30,422 bases of DNA from RUG11462 sp045649405 (lineage in GTDB: Bacteria > Bacillota > Clostridia > Oscillospirales > Acutalibacteraceae), in NCBI GenBank assembly GCA_045649405.1, contig JAZRPW010000044.1, positions 1 through 30,422 on the forward strand. The letters are read 5' to 3'. Every line of letters begins with the position of its first letter. Position 1 is the stretch's first letter. Made by a program: the position numbers and the translations under genes. Positions 9,021 to 16,826 of this stretch are shown one piece after another. Under the pieces are notes generated by a model. It made no database searches and was not told the origin of the DNA. It saw only the letters and a program-made list of their open reading frames with translations.

Positions 9021-9123
9021 TTTTAACGCTTATCAATGAATTATTTAGCAATAAACACATTGCTCAAAAGGGTTAAATTCAAGCAATCTGTTCACTGCTA
9101 AACCCATTTAAAAAGCGTTAAAA
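9021..9123 (-). ncRNA. Nested-hairpin leader of pnp mRNA
   Basis: Just upstream of the pnp ribosome binding site, three nested stems share one axis. The outer stem is 11 perfect bp (9021-9031 with 9113-9123), followed by AATG/CATT (9035-9038 with 9105-9108). The middle stem is 7 bp (9044-9050 with 9096-9102) and the inner stem 6 bp (9059-9064 with 9082-9087), with a loop of 17 bases. This predicts a long interrupted hairpin in the 5' UTR. E. coli pnp has a leader hairpin cut by RNase III and used in autoregulation; a similar role here is inferred by analogy. Confidence 0.6.
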
Positions 9124-9210
9124 TTTTGATTATTTTTTTATAAAACTTGACCTTTATTTGCACCTTGCAAGCACCTAAAAATCAAGATTTTACCTGTCTT
9201 AAAAAACACC

Positions 9211-9244
9211 AAAAGCAGATGAGATAAGTCCCATCTGCTTTTTG
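9211..9244 (-). terminator. Terminator after rpsO
   Basis: An 11-bp stem AAAAGCAGATG/CATCTGCTTTT lies six bases after the rpsO stop, with a 10-base loop. In the rpsO direction it is followed by CTTTTGGTGTTTTTT. The interrupted T tract may allow some read-through into pnp. Confidence 0.75.
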
Positions 9245-9249
9245 ATTTC

Positions 9250-9513
9250 TTATTTACGGATACCGAGTTTTTTGATAATACTTCTGTATCTCTCAATGTC
9301 ACACTTTTGCAAGTAAGCAAGAAGGTTTCTTCTGTGACCAACCATTTTCAAAAGACCACGTCTTGAGTGATGGTCTTTTTGATGAACTTTCAAGTGCTCT
9401 GTAAGTTCGTTAATTCTGTAAGTTAAAACAGCGATTTGAACTTCAGGAGAACCTGTGTCGCCTTCATGAGCGGCAAATTCTTTAATGATTTCTTGTTTCT
9501 TTTCTTGAGTCAT
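9250..9513 (-). CDS. rpsO: 30S ribosomal protein S15
   Basis: S15 binds the three-way junction of 16S rRNA early in small-subunit assembly. From the ATG at 9513 the product is 87 residues, close to the usual 88-89. Family hallmarks are EFAAHEGDTGSPEVQIA, LTYRINELTEHLKVHQKDHH, SRRGLLKMVGHRRNLLAYL and the ending RYRSIIKKLGIRK. A GTG five codons upstream is in frame but lies inside the AAAGGTGAGG ribosome binding site, so it is not the likely start. The gene has its own promoter and a structured leader, and is followed by a terminator before pnp. Confidence 0.98.
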   Translation of the reverse strand: MTQEKKQEIIKEFAAHEGDTGSPEVQIAVLTYRINELTEHLKVHQKDHHSRRGLLKMVGHRRNLLAYLQKCDIERYRSIIKKLGIRK

Positions 9514-9550
9514 TATAAAATACCTCACCTTTCTTAATATTCACAAAAAC

Positions 9551-9600
9551 CCGAGAAAAAGGTCGCAAGGTGAATGACACCTATTTCCCAGAATTTCGTA
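9551..9600 (-). promoter_or_regulatory. Candidate S15-binding leader of rpsO
   Basis: The about 85-nt leader between promoter and rpsO contains an AGGTG/CACCT hairpin (9568-9572 with 9578-9582, 5-base loop). It is flanked by GGGAAA and TTTCTC segments that can extend the pairing after an asymmetric internal loop carrying TGCGACC. S15 commonly represses its own mRNA through leader structures that mimic its rRNA site. The exact fold here is inferred by eye. Confidence 0.4.
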
Positions 9601-9607
9601 CTGACAT

Positions 9608-9636
9608 ATATTAACACAAAACTATCAATTTGTAAA
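9608..9636 (-). promoter_or_regulatory. rpsO promoter (sigma-A type)
   Basis: On the minus strand TTTACA (9631-9636) and TAATAT (9608-9613) are separated by exactly 17 bp, giving a predicted start near 9601. No other promoter of similar quality lies between here and rpsO. Confidence 0.8.
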
Positions 9637-9713
9637 GCAATTTTTGCAAATTTTTTTAATATTTTTTTGCCCCACAATATTTTGTGATTTTTGCCGTTTT
9701 GCTATACAAATTG

Positions 9714-9742
9714 TAGACATTTGAATTTGCTTATGTTATAAT
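9714..9742 (+). promoter_or_regulatory. Promoter of the MFS transporter gene
   Basis: TAGACA (9714-9719) and a perfect TATAAT (9737-9742) are separated by 17 bp, ending 27 bases before the ATG. It is divergent from the rpsO promoter. Confidence 0.75.
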
Positions 9743-9769
9743 ACATTAAATTTATTATTGGAGTTTGTT

Positions 9770-10927
9770 ATGTTTTCTATATTATTAGCTATTATATATA
9801 TTTCATTTATAAGTTTAGGGCTTCCTGATTCGCTTTTGGGTGCCGGGTGGCCGGTTATGTACCAAGGCCTTTGTGTGCCGGTTTCGTTTGCAGGAATTTT
9901 AAGCACAATTATTGCAGGTGGCACAATTGTTTCAAGCCTTTTATCCGACAGATTAACCGCCCGTTTTGGCGCCGGTAAAGTTACCGCATTTTCTGTTTTG
10001 ATGACCGCCCTTGCACTGCTCGGTTTTAGTCTTTCAAACGAGTTTTATCTGCTTTGCCTTTTTGCAATTCCTTATGGTCTTGGCGCAGGCGGAGTTGATG
10101 CGGCGCTTAACAATTATGTTGCAATTCACTATTCATCAAGGCATATGAGTTGGTTGCACTGTTTTTGGGGTGTTGGGGTTACAGTTAGCCCTTATATAAT
10201 GAGTTTTTGCTTGACCAAAAATTTGGGTTGGCAAAAGGGTTATTTTTCGATTTTTGTAATTCAAATTATTCTTACCATTGCCCTTTTTGCAAGTTTGCCA
10301 CTTTGGAAAACAAAAGCAAAAACACCTGATGAAAAAGCAAAGCCAATTGGCATTAAAAACGCATTAAAAATTTCTGGCGTGCCGCTTGTTTTGCTAACAT
10401 TTTTCGGCTATTGCGCTCTTGAAACAACTGCAGGACTTTGGGCAAGCAGTTACCTTGCAGAGTTTCGTGGCGTTTTGCCAGAAACTGCGGCAATGTTTGC
10501 CTCGCTTTACTACATTGGCATAACCGTTGGCAGATTTTTAAGCGGTTTTGTTGCAGACAAAATTGGCGACAAAAATATGATTCGACTTGGCATTATTGCT
10601 TGCGTTTTGGGTGTTGCTTTTGTTGCACTGCCTTTTAAAACAACCTTTTTTTCACTTGCAGGGCTACTTATTATTGGTCTTGGGTCTGCGCCAATTTACC
10701 CTTGCATTATTCACGCAACGCCAACCAATTTTGGCGAGCAAAATTCACAAGCAATTATCGGCATTCAAATGGCAAGTGCTTATCTTGGAAGCACATTAAT
10801 GCCACCTGTTTTCGGCTTTGTTGCGCAAAACACAACGCTTGGAATTTATCCATTTTATCTGCTCATTTTTGCAGTTTTAATGCTTGTAATGTCTGAAAAA
10901 CTTAACAAATTAATGATAAACAAATAA
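9770..10927 (+). CDS. Major facilitator superfamily transporter
   Basis: A 385-residue membrane protein with about 12 predicted transmembrane helices in two halves. The loop between helices 2 and 3 reads SDRLTARFGAGKVT, and the matching loop in the second half reads GFVADKIGDKNMIRLG; both are variants of the MFS GxxxDRxGRR motif. The sequence around LGLPDSLLGAGWPVMYQ and the HCFWGVG segment resembles the fucose-permease-like branch, but the substrate cannot be named. The ATG at 9770 lies six bases after TTGGAG; an in-frame TTG at 9758 overlaps that site and is unlikely. It is a single-gene unit with its own promoter and a strong terminator. Confidence 0.85.
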   Translation: MFSILLAIIYISFISLGLPDSLLGAGWPVMYQGLCVPVSFAGILSTIIAGGTIVSSLLSDRLTARFGAGKVTAFSVLMTALALLGFSLSNEFYLLCLFAIPYGLGAGGVDAALNNYVAIHYSSRHMSWLHCFWGVGVTVSPYIMSFCLTKNLGWQKGYFSIFVIQIILTIALFASLPLWKTKAKTPDEKAKPIGIKNALKISGVPLVLLTFFGYCALETTAGLWASSYLAEFRGVLPETAAMFASLYYIGITVGRFLSGFVADKIGDKNMIRLGIIACVLGVAFVALPFKTTFFSLAGLLIIGLGSAPIYPCIIHATPTNFGEQNSQAIIGIQMASAYLGSTLMPPVFGFVAQNTTLGIYPFYLLIFAVLMLVMSEKLNKLMINK

Positions 10928-10930
10928 AAC

Positions 10931-10960
10931 AAAACCGCTTGTTTAAAACAAGCGGTTTTT
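10931..10960. terminator. Bidirectional terminator
   Basis: The inverted repeat AAAACCGCTTG / CAAGCGGTTTTT has A and T runs on opposite sides. It sits between the convergent ends of the MFS gene (stop at 10927) and the secreted protein gene (stop at 10965), so it can serve both. Confidence 0.85.
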
Positions 10961-10964
10961 CATT

Positions 10965-11615
10965 TTAATATCTACCAGTCCAAAATTCACAATCAATCCA
11001 GTCGTCAACTTTTTTAAGTTGTTCATCGGTCAATTCCATACCAGCATAGTTATCAGCTTTAAAAGCTTTTGCTAATTGATAAAGTGAGCGTGAATTGTTA
11101 TTGAAGTTTGAACCATAATGCTCTGCATAAGAAATTGTTTGGTTACCTTCTGAGTCAGTTACAATTGCATAAGCTCTGCCAACGAATGGTCTTGCTTTGT
11201 TGCCGTTATCATAACTATAAGAATTTGGGGTTTCTGAAATGCTAACAATTGAACCAACAATACCAGTAAAGTCTGCTTCTTGATAATAGTTATTTGATTC
11301 AAATTTAACATTAACATATTTACTTGTATCAAGATTCAATGTCAATGCGTCATAACTGCTACCTGAAATTTTCAACATATCTTTAGGGGCAATAAGCATA
11401 CCAAGTTCAACTTTGTAGCCAGCATTTCTTAATTCTTCAACCTTTGCTGTGTCAACTTCAGCATAAAAACGAATACCATTTTTCTCGTTAAGACGAATTG
11501 AAGCGCCATTAACCATTTGCAAATTTACTGTTGTGTCAACTTCAGCAATTGCGCTAATGCTTAATGCTGAAAAAAGCATTAAAACTACTACCATTAAACT
11601 GATAAATTTTTTCAT
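10965..11615 (-). CDS. Secreted protein of unknown function
   Basis: A 216-residue exported protein. Residues 1-25 form a signal peptide (MKKFISLMVVVLMLFSALS, cleavage near SAIA-E). The mature part has GASIRLNEKNGIRFYAEVD, then EELRNAGYKVELGMLIAPKD, then a Tyr/Asn-rich region with ARPFVGRAYAIV and SYAEHYGSNF. The motif 'ASIRL...GIRF...VELGxLIAPxD' recurs in secreted clostridial proteins, sometimes as a module beside other domains, but I know no assigned function. The C-terminus (ELTDEQLKKVDDWIDCEFW) is short and helical, with no wall-anchor signal. It has a near-perfect promoter, an AAGGAG ribosome binding site, and a shared terminator. Confidence 0.75.
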   Translation of the reverse strand: MKKFISLMVVVLMLFSALSISAIAEVDTTVNLQMVNGASIRLNEKNGIRFYAEVDTAKVEELRNAGYKVELGMLIAPKDMLKISGSSYDALTLNLDTSKYVNVKFESNNYYQEADFTGIVGSIVSISETPNSYSYDNGNKARPFVGRAYAIVTDSEGNQTISYAEHYGSNFNNNSRSLYQLAKAFKADNYAGMELTDEQLKKVDDWIDCEFWTGRY

Positions 11616-11646
11616 TGTTTTCTCTCCTTATACTTTAATTACAATA

Positions 11647-11676
11647 ATTATACATCATAATACCTTATTTTGTCAA
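11647..11676 (-). promoter_or_regulatory. Consensus promoter of the secreted protein gene
   Basis: Both hexamers are perfect on the minus strand: TTGACA (11671-11676) and TATAAT (11647-11652), with an 18-bp spacer. The predicted start lies about 25 bases before the AAGGAG site. Confidence 0.85.
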
Positions 11677-11713
11677 CCAATAAAATAACTCTTTTTCATA
11701 TGCTTTTTTAAAA

Positions 11714-13141
11714 TTAAACATTCATTATTATATCATTAATCTCTTTTGCTGTTGCTTCTCGACTTTGTTTTTGCAAAAGATAACTCGCATTTGATGCTTT
11801 TTCTGGATTCCAGTTAAACGAGCAATCATCATTTATTGTAATAGTTCCGCTTTGAATTTCAAATCGGTTTGCAGGGCCATAAACCGAATAAAGAATAGTT
11901 GATGGGTCTGCAGTATGATGGTCCCAGTTATCACCCCATCTGCCTCTATGCAATTCATACGAGCGTTTTAGCGGATGTGGGCTTTTTAAATTATGAAAAT
12001 CATCGCCAACAAAAATATTATGACCTATATCTCTGCCAACAAATGTTATTCTGCCTTTATAGTTTCTAACACAATAAAGCGCATTTTCTGCATCTCTTGT
12101 AAAATTAACATTATCAATCGCAGGGTCATCAGGAAAGTTGCCCGCCATACAAACCCATTCGTTAACTTTTTTAGCGATTAACTCTTCGCCTGTAAATTCG
12201 CTTATTTCATCTGCGCCACTTTTTAAAAGTGCTGCAAGATTTGTTAAATAACCGATTGTTACGAGTTTTACCGAATTATCTTTAGCGTTTGCCAACACTT
12301 TTCTCATCAATTTATAACCGATTTCTGCTTCACTATTTGTTTTTATTGAAGGGTTAAATTCATCAACAATCTGTTGTAAAAAACAAGAATCATTTCTAAA
12401 TCCGCCTTGACCTTTTTCGGGCGCACCAACAGGCACATCTCCTCTGCCATAAAACTCTAAAACCGCTTTTGTTACAGGCGCAGAAAGTTCGTTTGCAGAT
12501 GAAACTGTAACCCCCAAAATATTAGCATCGCCTCGAGCTTCAAGGTTAAGAAGCATAGAAAGTGCAGCAACATCATCACAATCGGTTAACATATCAGTAT
12601 CAAGTAAAATATTAACAGGATTTTGCCACTCATTTTTATAAAATTCTTCTCTGCGAGAAAGAGCTTCTCTGTCATAATCGTTCCAATTAGACTGGATTGT
12701 ATTTTCTTGCTCGATTTCTTCAATTAAATCAAGAGAAATATTATGTCTGCCACCTTCAAACTCGGTTTCAAGCCAAACATCAACTATTTCTTTTGCTTTA
12801 TCAAAACTCAAGTCTTTTCCCGCCAGACACAAAACGTTTGAATCATTATGCAAACGAGTTAATTTTGCAGTTTCTATATCATTTACAACTGCCGCTCTAA
12901 CGCCTTTGTATTTATTTGCAACAATGCTCATTCCTATTCCTGAATTGCAAATTAAAATACCTTTATCGGCAATGCCTTCTGAAACAGCAACGGCAACTTT
13001 AGAAGCGTAATAAGGGTATCTAACTATTTCTTTTGTATCACTGCCCTCATTTACAACAACATTTCGCTTTTCTAAAAGATAATTCATTATTTTCTTCTTT
13101 ATTTCATAGCCACCATGGTCATTAGCAATATAAATTTTCAT
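11714..13141 (-). CDS. RpiB/LacAB-type sugar-phosphate isomerase fused to a nucleoside hydrolase
   Basis: One continuous 475-residue frame carries two enzyme domains. Residues 1-145 are a complete RpiB/LacAB-family isomerase: ANDHGGYEIK (6-15), the catalytic-Cys loop LICNSGIGMSIVANK with Cys65, HNDSNVL with His98, and GGRH (130-133). Residues 176-475 are an inosine/uridine-type nucleoside hydrolase: the Ca-binding ILLDTDMLTDCDDVAAL (178-193; Asp181, 183, 187, 189, 190), TIGYLTNLAALL, MAGNFP, NVNFTRDAENAL, and the C-terminal metal Asp412 in HTADPSTILY. A charged linker of about 30 residues joins them. Together they suggest processing of a ribonucleoside or analogue followed by pentose-phosphate isomerisation, though a kinase step would be needed between. 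The start ATG at 13141 follows GGTGAGGTGGGG; the GTG three codons upstream overlaps that site. Confidence 0.85.
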   Translation of the reverse strand: MKIYIANDHGGYEIKKKIMNYLLEKRNVVVNEGSDTKEIVRYPYYASKVAVAVSEGIADKGILICNSGIGMSIVANKYKGVRAAVVNDIETAKLTRLHNDSNVLCLAGKDLSFDKAKEIVDVWLETEFEGGRHNISLDLIEEIEQENTIQSNWNDYDREALSRREEFYKNEWQNPVNILLDTDMLTDCDDVAALSMLLNLEARGDANILGVTVSSANELSAPVTKAVLEFYGRGDVPVGAPEKGQGGFRNDSCFLQQIVDEFNPSIKTNSEAEIGYKLMRKVLANAKDNSVKLVTIGYLTNLAALLKSGADEISEFTGEELIAKKVNEWVCMAGNFPDDPAIDNVNFTRDAENALYCVRNYKGRITFVGRDIGHNIFVGDDFHNLKSPHPLKRSYELHRGRWGDNWDHHTADPSTILYSVYGPANRFEIQSGTITINDDCSFNWNPEKASNASYLLQKQSREATAKEINDIIMNV

Positions 13142-13162
13142 ATACCCCACCTCACCATAATA

Positions 13163-13168
13163 ATTATA
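13163..13168 (-). promoter_or_regulatory. -10 box of the isomerase/hydrolase gene
   Basis: A perfect TATAAT on the minus strand lies 22 bases before the ATG at 13141. No good -35 is found at 17 bp (TAGATT is the best), so the promoter may need an activator. Confidence 0.4.
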
Positions 13169-13194
13169 ACACGCACTGACACAAAAATCTACTA

Positions 13195-13223
13195 TTTACA
13201 AACAAAGATTTTTCTTGTATAAT
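13195..13223 (+). promoter_or_regulatory. Promoter of the zinc-ribbon membrane protein gene
   Basis: TTTACA (13195-13200) and TATAAT (13218-13223) are separated by 17 bp. The predicted start lies about 15 bases before the AAGGAG site. Confidence 0.8.
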
Positions 13224-13258
13224 AATTGTAATATTAACAAACTCAAGGAGTGGCAAAA

Positions 13259-13897
13259 ATGAGAAAGTGTTTAGACTGTGGCGCTGAACTTCAAGATTTT
13301 CAAATGCAGTGCAGCGAATGTGGAAGCGAAAACCTTTCGCTAATTGAAGAAGAACAGGTAAAACAAGCCGAAAACAAGCCAAAAGGTGCGTTAATTTTGT
13401 TTGTTGTTATTGCAATTATTGGTATTATTTGCGCTGTTTTAGTAAGCACAAACGCCAACAAAACAGTGCCTGCAAAACCAATTAAAAATGCCGTTACTGC
13501 CCTTTATTCTGGCGACATTCAAGGGTATATTGATGAAATGTACGGTGGGTTTAAAGCAGATGCCGAAAACTTTTTCACACAATCTTACGGCAACTTTGAC
13601 ACCTACAAAGATGAAACTGTTGAAATTTTGAAAAACGCTTATGGCAACAACTATGAAATCACATCACAAGTTGTTGATGTTTATTCTTACACCGACAGTA
13701 TGGTTGAGTTTTATCAAGATGTATGTACCGAACTTAATTACAACATTAAAATTGAAAAAATGAAACACATTACTGTTAGATGTGCCGTTGAAAATGATGA
13801 AGGAATGCAACAATACTACATTGCCGACGAATATTCTGTTCAGGTTGGCGGAAAGTGGTATTTCTTGCCTAAAGATATGTTAGTTATTGAAGAATAA
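13259..13897 (+). CDS. Zinc-ribbon, single-pass membrane protein of unknown function
   Basis: A 212-residue protein in three parts. The N-terminus is a zinc ribbon, CLDCGAELQDFQMQCSECG, with Cys4, 7, 18 and 21. A single transmembrane helix, about residues 43-63 (ALILFVVIAIIGIICAVLV), follows a Lys/Gln-rich linker. The rest, about 70-212, should lie outside the cell (zinc ribbon inside) and forms a small alpha/beta domain with YSGDIQGYIDEMYGGF near its start, resembling NTF2-like folds in length and layout. The family is common in clostridia but I cannot assign a function. The start ATG lies eight bases after AAGGAG; the in-frame GTG at 13250 overlaps that site. It is a single-gene unit with a strong terminator, upstream of secA. 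Confidence 0.75.
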   Translation: MRKCLDCGAELQDFQMQCSECGSENLSLIEEEQVKQAENKPKGALILFVVIAIIGIICAVLVSTNANKTVPAKPIKNAVTALYSGDIQGYIDEMYGGFKADAENFFTQSYGNFDTYKDETVEILKNAYGNNYEITSQVVDVYSYTDSMVEFYQDVCTELNYNIKIEKMKHITVRCAVENDEGMQQYYIADEYSVQVGGKWYFLPKDMLVIEE

Positions 13898-13908
13898 GCC
13901 AAAATTTT

Positions 13909-13959
13909 AAAAGAATTATTTGTGAAATTCAAAAAATTTACAAATAGTTCTTTTTTTTT
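13909..13959 (+). terminator. Terminator before secA
   Basis: A 15-bp stem (13909-13923 with 13940-13954, one G-T pair) with a 16-base loop is followed by a run of nine T. It lies 12 bases after the stop of the zinc-ribbon gene. Confidence 0.85.
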
Positions 13960-13989
13960 GCATTAATATATGTTATTATATATTATAAT
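13958..13989 (+). promoter_or_regulatory. secA promoter candidate
   Basis: TTGCAT (13958-13963) is followed after 17 bp by TATTAT (13981-13986), which overlaps a perfect TATAAT (13984-13989). The -35 lies in the T run of the preceding terminator. Confidence 0.6.
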
Positions 13990-14020
13990 TAAGATTATAT
14001 TTCTGAAAGGAATTTTTAAT

Positions 14021-16765
14021 ATGGGGCTTAGAGACTTTTTGTTAGGTTCTTATTCAAAAAAACAATTGAAAAAAATTGAACCTATCAAGAATGCAGTTTT
14101 AGCGTATGAAGAAGAGTTCAAAAAACTTAGTGATGAACAACTTAAAGCTAAAACCGAAGAATTTAAAAACAGATTACAAGCTGGCGAAACTTTAGATGAT
14201 ATTTTGCCAGAAGCATTTGCAGTTTGTAGAGAAGGTGCTGACAGAGTTTTGGGCATGCGCCCTTACCCTGTTCAAATTATTGGTGGTATTGTTTTGCACC
14301 AAGGCAGAATTGCTGAAATGAAAACCGGTGAAGGTAAAACATTGGTTGCAACATTGCCAACCTACCTTAACGCACTTTCTGGCAAAGGTGTTCACATTGT
14401 AACAGTCAATGACTATCTTGCAAAGCGTGACTCTGAGTGGATGGGCAAACTTTACAGATTTTTGGGGCTTACAGTTGGTCTTATTACTCATGATGTTGAG
14501 GGCGAAGACAGACGCGCTGCTTATGCCGCTGACATTACCTATTGTACAAACAACGAATTAGGTTTTGACTATCTTCGTGATAATATGGTTACTTACGCAA
14601 ACGAGCGTGTGCAACGTGGTCACAATTTTGCTGTTGTCGATGAGGTTGACTCAATTTTGATTGACGAAGCAAGAACACCACTTATTATTTCTGGTCAAGG
14701 CGAAAAATCAACCGACCTTTATGCACGTGCAAACTCACTTGCAAAGTCACTTAAAATGACAAAGATTAAAAATCTTAATTCAAAAGAAGATGCCGAAGAG
14801 CAAGTTGCCGCTGACGGCGATTATATTGTTGATGAAAAAGCAAAATCTGCAACACTTACTGCAAGTGGTGTTAAAAAAGCAGAAGAATTTTTCGGTATTG
14901 AAAATCTTAATGATTCTGAAAACATTACAATTGCTCACCACGTTAACCAAGCAATTAAAGCTCACGGTATTATGCACCGTGACATTGACTATGTTGTTAA
15001 AGACGGCGAAGTTATTATTGTTGATGAGTTTACAGGCCGTTTGATGTTTGGTAGAAGATATAACGAAGGTCTTCACCAAGCAATTGAAGCAAAAGAAAAT
15101 GTTAAAATTGAAAACGAGTCAAGAACTTTGGCTACAATTACATTCCAAAACTTGTTTAGAATGTATGATAAACTTTCAGGTATGACAGGTACTGCTCTTA
15201 CCGAAAGCCAAGAGTTTAATGAAATTTACAGACTTGACGTTGTTGAAATTCCAACAAACAAACCACTTGCAAGATTTGATAATCCTGACATTGTTTATAA
15301 AACCGAAATGGCTAAATTCGAAGCAGTTATTGAAGACATTGCAGCACGACATGAAAAAGGTCAACCGGTGCTTGTTGGTACAATTTCAATTGAAAAGTCA
15401 GAGTTTTTGAGCAAAATGCTTAAGCGCAAAGGCATTAAACACAACGTGCTTAATGCTAAAAACCACCGTCAAGAAGCAGAAATTGTTGCACAAGCAGGTA
15501 AGTTTGGCGCAGTTACAATTGCTACTAACATGGCAGGTCGTGGTACTGACATTATGCTCGGTGGTAACGCTGAATATATGGCAAAAGCCGAGATGAAGAA
15601 ACAAGGTTTTGAAGATGAGATGATTGCCGAAGCAACTGGATTTGCCGAAACCGACAATGAAGAAATCTTGAATGCAAGAAAAACATTCTCAGAACTTAAC
15701 GCAAAATTCAAAGAAGAAATTCAGCCAGAAGCAGAGCGTGTTAGAGAAGCAGGCGGTTTGTGTATTATCGGTACCGAGCGTCACGAATCAAGACGTATTG
15801 ACAACCAGCTTCGTGGTCGTTCTGGTCGTCAAGGTGACCCTGGTGAATCAAGATTCTACATCTCACTTGAAGATGATTTGATGAGACTTTTCGGTGGCGA
15901 AAGAATTTATCGCATTATGGAAACTCTTAATGTTGAAGACAACGTGCCACTTGAAATGAAAATGCTTTCTAACACAATTGAAGGCGCACAACAAAAAATT
16001 GAATATCGTAACTTCTCAATCAGAAAGAGCGTGCTTGAATATGACGATGTTATGAACGTTCAAAGAACAATTATTTATGACCAAAGAAACAAGGTTATTG
16101 ATGGCGATGACATTACTGCAACCGTTAAAGGTATGGTTAAAGATACACTTGCAGAAATTTGCAACCATTATCTTTCAGCTGACATTGCAGAAGAGTGGAA
16201 TTTTGAAGGTCTTAAACTTGAACTTTCAAGTTGGCTTCCAGTTGAAGATGAGTTTAACTACACAAATGCTGACCTTGACTCACTTGACAAGCAAGACGTT
16301 GTTGACCGCCTTGTTGAAATTGCAGAAAATGTTTATGCCGAGCGTGAAGAAGAGTTTGGCGATGAATTAATGCGTGAAGTTGAACGTGTTGTTCTATTAA
16401 GGTCGGTTGATACTCATTGGATGGAACACATTGACGCAATGGACGACCTTAGAGAAGGTATTCATCTTCGTTCTTATGGTCAACACGACCCAGTTGTTGA
16501 ATATCGTAATGAAGGTTATGATATGTTCAACGCAATGACCGAAAGCATTAAAGAAGATGTTGCAAAACGTATTTTAAATGTACGTGTGCGCAAGAACGTA
16601 ACCCTCGAGCGTGAAAAGGTTGCAAAAGAAACCGGCGCTTCAGGTGCCGATGATGGTTCACTTAAAAAAGAGCCAGTTAGAAAAGGCAACAAAATCGGCA
16701 GAAATGACCCTTGCCCTTGCGGAAGTGGTAAAAAATATAAAAAGTGTTGCGGAAGAGAAGAATAA
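14021..16765 (+). CDS. secA: Preprotein translocase ATPase SecA
   Basis: SecA drives secretory proteins through SecYEG using ATP. From the ATG at 14021 the product is 914 residues, normal for SecA1. Visible landmarks are the Walker A loop MKTGEGKTLVA (100-110), DEVD (207-210) followed by SILIDEARTPLIISG, the preprotein cross-linking region, the second nucleotide fold with TNMAGRGTDIMLGG and GTERHESRRIDNQLRGRSGR, the scaffold with TIEGAQQKIEYRNFSIRK, and the C-terminal zinc motif DPCPCGSGKKYKKCC that binds SecB or ribosomes in other species. The start follows GAAAGGAA; a longer in-frame extension upstream lacks a binding site and overlaps the promoter. The next gene encodes a secreted protein. 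Confidence 0.98.
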   Translation: MGLRDFLLGSYSKKQLKKIEPIKNAVLAYEEEFKKLSDEQLKAKTEEFKNRLQAGETLDDILPEAFAVCREGADRVLGMRPYPVQIIGGIVLHQGRIAEMKTGEGKTLVATLPTYLNALSGKGVHIVTVNDYLAKRDSEWMGKLYRFLGLTVGLITHDVEGEDRRAAYAADITYCTNNELGFDYLRDNMVTYANERVQRGHNFAVVDEVDSILIDEARTPLIISGQGEKSTDLYARANSLAKSLKMTKIKNLNSKEDAEEQVAADGDYIVDEKAKSATLTASGVKKAEEFFGIENLNDSENITIAHHVNQAIKAHGIMHRDIDYVVKDGEVIIVDEFTGRLMFGRRYNEGLHQAIEAKENVKIENESRTLATITFQNLFRMYDKLSGMTGTALTESQEFNEIYRLDVVEIPTNKPLARFDNPDIVYKTEMAKFEAVIEDIAARHEKGQPVLVGTISIEKSEFLSKMLKRKGIKHNVLNAKNHRQEAEIVAQAGKFGAVTIATNMAGRGTDIMLGGNAEYMAKAEMKKQGFEDEMIAEATGFAETDNEEILNARKTFSELNAKFKEEIQPEAERVREAGGLCIIGTERHESRRIDNQLRGRSGRQGDPGESRFYISLEDDLMRLFGGERIYRIMETLNVEDNVPLEMKMLSNTIEGAQQKIEYRNFSIRKSVLEYDDVMNVQRTIIYDQRNKVIDGDDITATVKGMVKDTLAEICNHYLSADIAEEWNFEGLKLELSSWLPVEDEFNYTNADLDSLDKQDVVDRLVEIAENVYAEREEEFGDELMREVERVVLLRSVDTHWMEHIDAMDDLREGIHLRSYGQHDPVVEYRNEGYDMFNAMTESIKEDVAKRILNVRVRKNVTLEREKVAKETGASGADDGSLKKEPVRKGNKIGRNDPCPCGSGKKYKKCCGREE

Positions 16766-16826
16766 ACCTTGCTTTTTTCTCTTATTTGTGATAAACTTAA
16801 TTTAACTAATTTTTGGAGGATTTATT

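Noticed and set aside
16740..16800. Terminator after secA
   Set aside because: A weak AGAGAA/TTCTCT pairing overlaps the stop codon, but no T run follows, so read-through into the surface protein gene cannot be excluded.
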